In this document: positions 11,268 through 18,663 of the stretch, one piece after another
Layout: the number at the start of each line of letters is the position of its first letter
Numbering within the stretch: position 1 is the stretch's first letter
From: Areca catechu
Taxonomy: Eukaryota > Streptophyta > Magnoliopsida > Arecales > Arecaceae
Direction of reading: 5' to 3'
Assembly (NCBI GenBank): GCA_021397845.1
Contig: CM038043.1
Span: forward strand, 129,252,013-129,316,012
DNA: 64,000 nt
The notes under the pieces: model-generated
What the model saw: the letters and a program-made list of their open reading frames with translations, nothing else
Told to the model about the DNA's origin: nothing
Databases searched by the model: none
Made by a program: the position numbers and the translations under genes

Positions 11268-11948
11268 TTGGATTTTCTTAATCTCTTCCTTGTCAAGATC
11301 CAATCCATGATCCTCGGCAAGGGACTCCACTTCTTATTTTATAGGCTCGGGTGGGCAGGGGGTATCCTTTTAACAATAATCTTATCTCTTTTAGACTCCA
11401 TTTCTATGGGTAACATGATGGTGCCGTCAGGAGCTTCCGGCGCATCAAGCGCGGAAGCGAACGAAAACCAAGAACCAAATCATCCGGCTCCTTTCATAGA
11501 AGGAGAAGGTGCCCAACCAGTAGGAGTAGCTCTGCCTGCGGAAAGCGTGGCGAGTAACCATTCTGGCCAAGCCCTTTTGGATGCGCCGGGTCTTCAAGAA
11601 GGAGACCAGGAGTCTAATAATATAGGCAATGGCCAAATCGAACAGGAAGGACAAGAAGCTGCTTTAAACCAAAGAGAGGACCTCTTAAACGAGGTTCGTT
11701 ACCTCAATCAAATTCTACAAAATCTTTTTCATGCAAGCGGGGATCCGATGAGAGACTCGTCCGCTATCTTTGATGTGACCGGTCATCTTTTGGACAATTC
11801 TCTCAATAGAAATAGGATAGATCAAGTTGTTCAAGATTTGAATCAGTTCGGAACTCAAAGCCAGTGGTTCGCGGACGCACTGCGAATCAAGCATGAAGTG
11901 GATCAAGATTTATATTTGGATCCGGACTCCTCGGATAGTGATCTTTAG
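11268..11948 (+). CDS. Hypothetical mitochondrial-type ORF with one N-terminal membrane segment
   Basis: The frame is open from 11268 but the first ATG is at 11307, giving 213 residues; a second ATG lies at 11406 (MGNMMVPSGAS). A hydrophobic segment (GWAGGILLTIILSLLDSI) falls near residues 28-45 of the open frame. An acidic, Ala/Glu/Gln-rich region follows (NENQEPNHPAPF), then a helical-looking part (LLNEVRYLNQILQNLF) and an acidic end (DPDSSDSDL). The style resembles lineage-specific ORFs of angiosperm mitochondria, but I cannot name a family. No recognisable gene lies within 2 kb on either side. Confidence 0.45.
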   Translation: MDFLNLFLVKIQSMILGKGLHFLFYRLGWAGGILLTIILSLLDSISMGNMMVPSGASGASSAEANENQEPNHPAPFIEGEGAQPVGVALPAESVASNHSGQALLDAPGLQEGDQESNNIGNGQIEQEGQEAALNQREDLLNEVRYLNQILQNLFHASGDPMRDSSAIFDVTGHLLDNSLNRNRIDQVVQDLNQFGTQSQWFADALRIKHEVDQDLYLDPDSSDSDL

Positions 11949-14900
11949 AAAGAAAGTACAGATGCTCATTTATATAAAAAAATTTTACTTTTATTTACTA
12001 CATAAGAGGGCCACCATGTATTTATTGTTTAACTCTTTCGATAAGGCAGGTTTTGTGTGATAAGTATCTCCTTACTACACGAGCTCGTATGTCAAGCACA
12101 GAACGAGCCTTGTCTACAAAGCTTCGCTTCCTCGTCTTGCTTGCTTCTGGCAAAGCTTAACGCACTATAACATAGGCATTCTGGTATGGTAGGAAGGCCG
12201 ACCACTACATAGGAGCGATAGCGAAGCCAAGCCGTATAAAGGCGAGCAACCCTTATAGCAATAGCAAATGGCCTACTTATAGCCCTTTTTTTTTCCCCTT
12301 TTTTCGGGGACTTCAACGGGCCTTACAAGCTCATAAAATGTCAATTCTTAAACCAAGAGACCAGAGCTAGTGACCAAGAAAGACCCAAAGAAAATAGAGA
12401 AAGAACAGAATTCATTCGAACCTACTTTCATAAAATCATCAATCGAAGATCTGATCAGATCTCGTGAATAAGGGTTTCGTGGATGGATGGAAGGACCAGC
12501 TACAAAGATAAAATGTTCTTCTATATACGAGATGACTTATGGCAGGATATCAATCTATCGAATTTGAGGTAGATCCCCAGAGCGAGCAGCAATTGCAAAA
12601 GATATAACAAGAGGGGCCGGATCTCTTTTAACAGTAAAAAGCTCGAAGCTAAAGAGGGCCTGATCCGTAATTTAAAATGATTGCACTCGCAGCATTGACC
12701 AGAAATGTGGTAGACCAAAGAATAAGCTAAGCGGACAAGAAGAAATCCTTTCCCTCAGATCACATTAGCACTTGAGCTCAGAACATTTTGGGGAGAAGAA
12801 AGACTCACAAGGCGGTTGGGTGAGGTGCATCTAGAAAAGTTTACCACATTTGAAGGGACTACTGGTAATCTATGATAAGGGCTTTTACCGGGCTTCTTCT
12901 TGAAGAGATATTTGGCCTTAAGATGATCACAACCTATGGAGAAAAATAAACGAGGAGGACAGGCAAGCAGAGATGGAAGTAGAGAACTAACCTAAGCACA
13001 GGAAAAGATCCATTGAAAGAAGGGATTTGGGGAGGGAATGGGAGGAATGAGTACAAATAGTGAGTGTCACATAGTAAAGAGCAATCAGACGTATTTCTAT
13101 TTCAGACGGGACGAGAACCAATTAGCATTAAGCAAGAGGCAAGGGAAACAGCAGGATTAGTAGGTTTTCTCTTGCTTAACAGAGGATCAATGTGAAAGAA
13201 GAGCTAACCGGAAAACACAGGCAATTCAAACCAACATAGAAAAAAGAAGAATTGCAAGAAGGGGATTTGCTCAAAGCAAAGGAGGAATCAAAGGCATTCG
13301 CAAACTAACTGATCTATAACAGAAGTAACATCCGTGAGAGAGGAAGCAAGAGTCGCAGCAAGAACAACAAAGAATTCTTTATAAACCGAAATCGAGGGAC
13401 GTGCCAATTTCCCAAGGAATTGTTCTCTTGATGATGCTCGGGCTCCCTTTGTGCTACAGAAGATGAAGTTTTTTTACATTTTAAAAAGAATAAAAAGACT
13501 TCTTCTTATTAGTCATATAGGAATACGTTCTCCTCTAACTATGCTCGGGCTCCCCCCTGGACCCCCCAGGGAATCCCTTCACTGCTGGAAGATAGGGAAT
13601 AAATTACCCCTTTTTTTATAAAAAAAGAAAGCAAGACTCCTCCAACAGTCGCAGCCTCCCATGTGGTGCACCCGGAACAGCATCCATTAAACGAAAAAGC
13701 GAAGCAATGCGCCGGGGAGTCCAAACTGATTCATGTGCTCAAGCATTGGGAGAACTTCGTGATCTTGAGCCTATATGGGACCTACATTTCCATTGTCGTT
13801 CTCTGAAGGATGGTCCAAATTCAAATTTTTCGGAGGGGAAGGAGTCATCGGGGCGAGACTCATCTGATCAAGGTGATCGCCCAAGATTCTTACAGAGTCG
13901 ATGTAGGATTGTTGCTTCCCTTCTTCCTCTTTCACCGGTGGTGAAAGCTCTTAAGGGTACCATTGGTAGTATGATTCTGCCGATATATAACCTTGTGCTA
14001 TGGGATCAAACTTGTATCCCAGGGCAATGGCTTCTTTCTCGCTGCGAGGGTAAGAGAGGTGGAGGAATCCATCCCCGAAACTCAAAATGGGGTCTTTGGT
14101 ATTCATCCCACGCTTCTTTCTTCTTAACTGGCTACTCAGAGAGTGACGCCGGTTCGATATAATGGTAAAACTCTTAATCAGTCAGGCCCCTTGGTGTATT
14201 GACTCACACAGGATGCGAAGGTTCAGGGGCACATCCGGTACCTTTGCGTATGTGTCATCTCCACTCCAGCATGCTTATGTTCTTACAGAATGCCCATGCC
14301 TTGGTTTTCCAGAGTTAAGCGGTGGTGCTATAGACGAGTCCCGCGAGGCAGTTTAGACTCGACCAATATATTCTACAGAAACGGGCAACCCGAGCATCCA
14401 CCCAAGGAGAAAGAAGCGTGGCAAGATTATGTAAAAAGTCCTTACCAAAAAAAAGTATATGGTCCAGGGATAACAACAAAAGGGAAAGACGCAGATAGAG
14501 GATTATAATGGGTGGTTAGAGGACGAGATAAAGGGAATGATCAAAATGACTATTATGGAAGTGCCGTAGTATAAGCTGAAGGAGCTACAGGAAAAAATAA
14601 CGAAGAGAGAGAAAGAAGAGGCGAAGAAGAAGGAAGGAAAGAAGCAAAGAAAGCCGGCTGTGAGGGATCAGGATCTCTTTTCTGGCGATGTGGAGACCTT
14701 CCCTTTCTACTCCGTTCTTTCTCCAGGTGACAGGTGGAACTCCAAGTGATAGGTGAAAAGAGACCCTCTTCTGAGCTTCTGGGATGGAGTCTGGATCTTG
14801 ACCAACCCATATGGAAGAAAGCTTTCTTTGATGAGATTCTTTGCCTTGCACGCATGCATGGCCTTGAACTTTGGTTGGTTAGCTGCCTACTCGATTACCC

Positions 14901-15400
14901 ATGCCAGGGTCTATTTCCTTTTTTGAGCTGGATTGCCCCATTCATTGGATTGGCATCCCGTCACCTCTCCAGTCTCAAAGGATGATGAGCAGTACAGTTG
15001 CTGATAGACATATGTCTTTAGCCGACTCTTGAGTGACACGAGGTGCCTCACTTTCCTCGTGCAAGGAATGAAATGACCCAAGTCGATCCAAGTTTCACAT
15101 AACTCTCCGGTAGCTGGGAAGGAAGTAGTCATCCTTTTTCGATCGATCCGGTTATGTACAAAACAAGACAAAGCTTCCTTGTACTCTTTGCCTTGTGTTA
15201 CTAAAACATTTTTTGTTTTCCAATGGGAAAGCCCCTACATACGAGAAAGTGAATAAGGTGATGTTCGCCCTCTCTCTAATCACGGTGGAACAGAGCTCAT
15301 CTTTCTCCCTCTCCTGAGTTGAGACACCGCGCTCTAGCTGAACTGATTCTTGTGATAGGGCCTCGTCTTCGTTCGATCCTTGTTTTCTTCATAGCAATTC

Positions 15401-15405
15401 AAAGG
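15401..15405. other. Target site duplication, left copy (AAAGG)
   Basis: The five bases AAAGG directly precede the LTR start TGTTGG and are repeated directly after the right LTR at 26333-26337. This is the 5-bp duplication made by an LTR-element integrase. Confidence 0.93.
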
Positions 15406-15700
15406 TGTTGGCTTTGACTCCTTAGTTTTGATGATTAACAAGAGGTTGAGTATATGTTTGGACTAATGTTTCATCTCTAGATAAAAGTTTCAGGACTTAG
15501 GTTATTCAAAAAGAGTATCATAAGGACAATGATGAAACTAAGTTTACCTGATTTGGAAATGAGCTCTTCTACCTTGAACAAGATCAAAATTCTCATAATG
15601 GACCTTCTTGTTAAGAAATATTTGACAAAAGAAACAAAGGCTTAAAGAAACTCAAGCATGGCACGCACATCTCAATGAGTTTCAGAAAAATTCAGATCAG

Positions 15701-15990
15701 AGGTCGACCACCAGAGGTCGACACCTTGTCAAAGGTCGACCACCAGAGGTCGACTCATGAAGAAAAGGAAAGTTCAGCATGGCCGGCACGGCAAAGTCTC
15801 AGTGGCACGCTTCAGAGGTCGACCACCAGAGGTCAACACCTGTCCAGAGGTCGACACCAGAGGTCGACTCATAGCCTGAGAATTCAAATGGGCAGAACTA
15901 TGGTATTCTGAACTTTTGCCTAAACTTTACTGGAGGTCGACTCATGAGGTCGACACTTGATCCAGAGGTCGACTCATGAGGTCGACTCAT
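15701..15990. repeat. GTCGAC palindromic array in LTR U3
   Basis: I count eleven copies of AGGTCGAC (plus one GTCAAC variant) in three clusters, joined by short variable linkers such as CACCAG and TCATG. It is repeated in the right LTR at 25152-25441. GTCGAC is a palindrome containing CpG. Sirevirus LTRs are known for family-specific palindromic repeats. Confidence 0.9.
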
Positions 15991-16028
15991 GGTATAACGG
16001 CTAGTTTTTCTGAACTTCTGATTTGATT

Positions 16029-16039
16029 TCTAACGGCCA
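16029..16039 (+). promoter_or_regulatory. MSA-like (3R-MYB) site in LTR
   Basis: TCTAACGGCCA is a full match to the plant mitosis-specific activator consensus YCYAACGGYYA. Related AACGG cores are at 15996, 16042 and 16060 (TCTAACGGTCT). All lie just upstream of the presumed TATA region near 16098. The right LTR repeats this at 25480. Confidence 0.55.
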
Positions 16040-16398
16040 TAAACGGCCATATTTTTGAATCTAACGGTCTTGTGGAGTTGTTTCAGCATGAATGAGGTAT
16101 TTAACCTCCACCAAACTTCAAAAAAGACAAGGAGACAAAGTGAAAAAGTGTTGATTCAAAGTACAAAGCCTTCAATCACTTCCAAGCAAAAAGAGTGAGA
16201 AAACCAAGAGATTCCCTAGCCAAAAAGTCTTCCATCTTTGAGGAATCCAACATTCAAGTGTTTGGCATTTAGTGAGGTCCAAAGATTCCAAGGGAAAAGG
16301 CTTGAAGAGTCTCCATCAAGAGCTTCAACGAATTTATTATTGCTCAAAAGGAGTTTGTTTAGTTTTCATTACTTGTATTCATACTCTTTTGTCTTTAG

Positions 16399-16605
16399 CT
16401 AGTTTCAAGGGAATTTGAAACTAGAGTGAGGTTTGTTGGTGAGCCAATTGATAAAACCAACTAGGGTTGCTTGTTAGCCCGAAGCCAAAACAAGTGTGTG
16501 AGGTTTGTTGGTGAGCCAATTGATAAAACCAACTAGGGTTGCTTGTTAGCCCGAAGCCAAAACAAGTGTGTAAGGTTTTGACTTGTGAGCCTGGTAAAAC
16601 AAGTC
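16399..16605 (+). other. Hairpin array in the 3' part of the Sirevirus LTR
   Basis: Six stem-loops in 207 bp. They are CTAGTTTCAA/TTGAAACTAG (16399-16408 with 16415-16424), GTTGGT/ACCAAC (16435 with 16456), CTTGTT/AACAAG (16470 with 16489), a 72-bp duplication of the last two (16507 and 16542), and GACTTGT/ACAAGTC (16580 with 16599). Loops of the last five resemble GAGCCxGGTAAA. Equivalent arrays with different stems occur in the other Sirevirus LTRs. Confidence 0.75.
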
Positions 16606-16634
16606 GGCTGTAATCTAAAGATTATAGTGAAATT

Positions 16635-16685
16635 CCCAAGTGGAGCTTGGGGAGTGGATGTAGGTGCTGGGTGCACCGAACCACT
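16635..16685 (+). other. Terminal nested stem-loops of the Sirevirus LTR
   Basis: CCCAAG/CTTGGG pairs 16635-16640 with 16646-16651. An outer stem AGTGG/CCACT (16653 with 16681) encloses an inner stem GGTGC/GCACC (16663 with 16673). The LTR at 49548-50880 has the same outer stem but inner GGAGC/GCTCC, a two-sided compensatory change. Confidence 0.7.
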
Positions 16686-16883
16686 ATATTTCTTGTGTGT
16701 TTGCATTGGTTTGCTCTTTAGCTTCTTTAGCTCATTAATTGTCATTTTATTTCATTGCTTCCGTTGCACAATTATTAAAGCACTATCACTCTTCACTTTT
16801 GAACTTGATAGCACATATATTGCCTTTAATTTTTAAAATACCCAATTCACCCCCCCTCTTGGGCACCATATCTGGGCAACAAG

Positions 16884-16895
16884 TGGTATCAGAGC
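16884..16895 (+). other. Primer binding site (tRNA-iMet)
   Basis: TGGTATCAGAGC, the exact complement of the 3' end of plant initiator-Met tRNA, starts two bases after the LTR. It primes minus-strand DNA synthesis. Confidence 0.95.
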
Positions 16896-16938
16896 ACCGG
16901 TACTCTCTTGTAGGTCCAACGATCTTGAGTGAAAGATC

Positions 16939-18663
16939 ATGGCCGCTCCAATTGGAATGGGTATAGTTGAAGGACAAGCATCAAATCGTCCTCCTTTCTT
17001 TAATGGCACAAACTACACTTATTGGAAAACTCGTATGCGTATTTATTTACAAGCTGTAGATTATCATATTTGGAGAGTAATCACTAAAGGGCCTCATCAG
17101 CCCACTCACTTGGTTAATGGCATTATCACCCCAAAATCTGAAGAAGAATGGGATGACAATGACATCAAACAAGCTGAGCTAAATGCTAAGGCGATGAATT
17201 TGTTATTCTGTGCACTTGATCCTAGTGAATTCAACAGAATATCAAATTGTATTTCCGCCAAAGAAATTTGGGATACACTTGAGGTTACCCATGAGGGTAC
17301 ACATCAAGTGAAGACCACTAAGGTGAACATGCTCATTCATACGTATGAGATGTTCAGGATGGAACCAACTGAAAGCATAAGTGAAATGTATACTAGATTT
17401 ACCAATATAGTAAATGGTATGAGGAGTTTGGGAAAAATTATATCTAATGGTGAACTGGTTAACAAACTTCTCAGGTCTCTTCCGGCTTCATGGGATGCGA
17501 AAGTTACAGCCATAGAAGAAGCCAAGGATGTCAACACTCTACCTCTCGAGCAGCTTCTTGGATCACTGATGACCTACGAGCTTTCACTAAAGCAGAAAAC
17601 AGTGGACAATGACAAGAAGAAGAAAGCCATAGCCTTCAAGTCCACTACAAAAGAAGAGTCAAGTGATGAATCTGAGGAAGAAGATGATGATGATGAGACA
17701 GCCCTAATTACTAGAAAATTTAAAAGATTCATGAGAAAGAAGAAGGGCTTCTACAAGAAAAGGCCACAAAAAGGTGATCACAACAAGGAGAAGGAGAAAG
17801 AGAAAGAAAGGGATCCACCCATCTGCTTCAAGTGCAAGAAGCCTGGACATTACAAAACGGATTGCCCTTTGCTTAAAAAAAGTAGAAGGATGTTGAGAAA
17901 GAAGGCCATGATGGCTACCTGGAGTGAGAGTGAGGACTCCAGCAGTGAAGAAGAGCAGCAGGTAGTCGCCAACCTATGTTTCATGGCCAATGAAGATAAT
18001 GAGGTAAATTCTGAACCCGAAACTGAATTTACTTTCAATGAATTGCATGATGCTTTTGATGACTTAGTAATGGAATATGAAAAATTAAAATTAAAAAATA
18101 AGAAATTAAGAAAGCAAAACTTTGAACTTACAAAAGATTCAGAAAAGTTTTCAAGTGAAATTGAAAATTTAACTCAAGAAAACAAGAAATTAAAAGAACA
18201 TGTAAAGACTTTGACAAATGACAAAGATAATCTTGTTAAAGAAAATAATTCTTTGAAAAATAATAGAAGTCTTAAAACTAATGAGAACATTGAAAAACAA
18301 AACAAAGAACTATTGCTTCAAAATAAGAATTACAAGGAAGAGTTAGAAAGGGTAAAACCTTTCGTAGAAAAGTTTACCTTTAGCTCAGAAAAACTAAATA
18401 TGCTTTTAAATAGCCAACATGCAGTGTTTAATAAAGCTGGACTTGGATTTAAACCACACAATCAGCAAAAACTTTACAAAAACTTTTTCATACCTGCATC
18501 TTCTAATATTACCTGCTATGCATGTGGTAAAGTAGGTCATAAATCATATGTTTGTAACAGAAGAAAATCAAATACCTTTAGAAAGATTTGGGTTCCAAAA
18601 GGAACCAACTTGACTAACCCTAAAGGACCCAAGATGACTTGGGTACCTAAAGTTTCAACTTGA
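16939..18663 (+). CDS. Sirevirus Gag
   Basis: 574 residues from ATG 16939, 57 bp after the LTR. The N-terminal part (PFFNGTNYTYWKTRMRIYLQ, then the helical region to about residue 220) is the Copia gag polyprotein domain (UBN2 type). An acidic/basic low-complexity region follows near 230-290. The first zinc knuckle is at 296-309 (CFKCKKPGHYKTDC, C-X2-C-X4-H-X4-C). A long predicted coiled coil rich in Lys, Glu, Leu and Asn spans about 365-480. A second zinc knuckle is at 526-539 (CYACGKVGHKSYVC). Two knuckles and a long coiled coil give the large gag usual for Sireviruses. It forms the virus-like particle and binds element RNA. It ends TGA at 18661, overlapping the pol frame. Confidence 0.93.
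   Translation: MAAPIGMGIVEGQASNRPPFFNGTNYTYWKTRMRIYLQAVDYHIWRVITKGPHQPTHLVNGIITPKSEEEWDDNDIKQAELNAKAMNLLFCALDPSEFNRISNCISAKEIWDTLEVTHEGTHQVKTTKVNMLIHTYEMFRMEPTESISEMYTRFTNIVNGMRSLGKIISNGELVNKLLRSLPASWDAKVTAIEEAKDVNTLPLEQLLGSLMTYELSLKQKTVDNDKKKKAIAFKSTTKEESSDESEEEDDDDETALITRKFKRFMRKKKGFYKKRPQKGDHNKEKEKEKERDPPICFKCKKPGHYKTDCPLLKKSRRMLRKKAMMATWSESEDSSSEEEQQVVANLCFMANEDNEVNSEPETEFTFNELHDAFDDLVMEYEKLKLKNKKLRKQNFELTKDSEKFSSEIENLTQENKKLKEHVKTLTNDKDNLVKENNSLKNNRSLKTNENIEKQNKELLLQNKNYKEELERVKPFVEKFTFSSEKLNMLLNSQHAVFNKAGLGFKPHNQQKLYKNFFIPASSNITCYACGKVGHKSYVCNRRKSNTFRKIWVPKGTNLTNPKGPKMTWVPKVST

Larger units (their letters stand above)
6945..15405 (+). other. Mitochondrial-derived DNA (NUMT), left part
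   Basis: This block holds a recognisable mitochondrial atp6 and the purine/pyrimidine-biased spacer sequence typical of angiosperm mitochondria, unlike the flanking retrotransposons. It continues at 26338 after the Sirevirus, because the AAAGG target duplication joins 15405 to 26338. The TE-packed surroundings and the clean LTR-element insertion suggest it sits in the nucleus. I see no tRNA or rRNA. Stretches 9013-11267, 11949-13700 and 14510-15400 hold no gene I can support; short open frames such as 13707-14162 match nothing I recognise. Confidence 0.6.
15406..16881 (+). repeat. Left LTR of the Sirevirus
   Basis: 1476 bp, TG...CA. From 5' to 3' it holds a dense GTCGAC palindrome array (15701-15990), AACGG/MSA-like motifs (15996-16070), a TATTTAA TATA-like box near 16098, a run of hairpins (16399-16605) and a nested terminal stem (16635-16685). 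Short open frames in it (15675-15911, 16585-16836) are not genes. Confidence 0.95.

Noticed and set aside
14553..14855. Overlapping minus-strand ORFs of about 90-100 codons in the mitochondrial block
   Set aside because: Two frames are open over the same purine/pyrimidine-biased stretch; neither has a recognisable domain.
15701..15990. CRISPR-like array
   Set aside because: Repeats are short palindromes with irregular linkers inside an LTR, in a plant genome; there are no cas genes.
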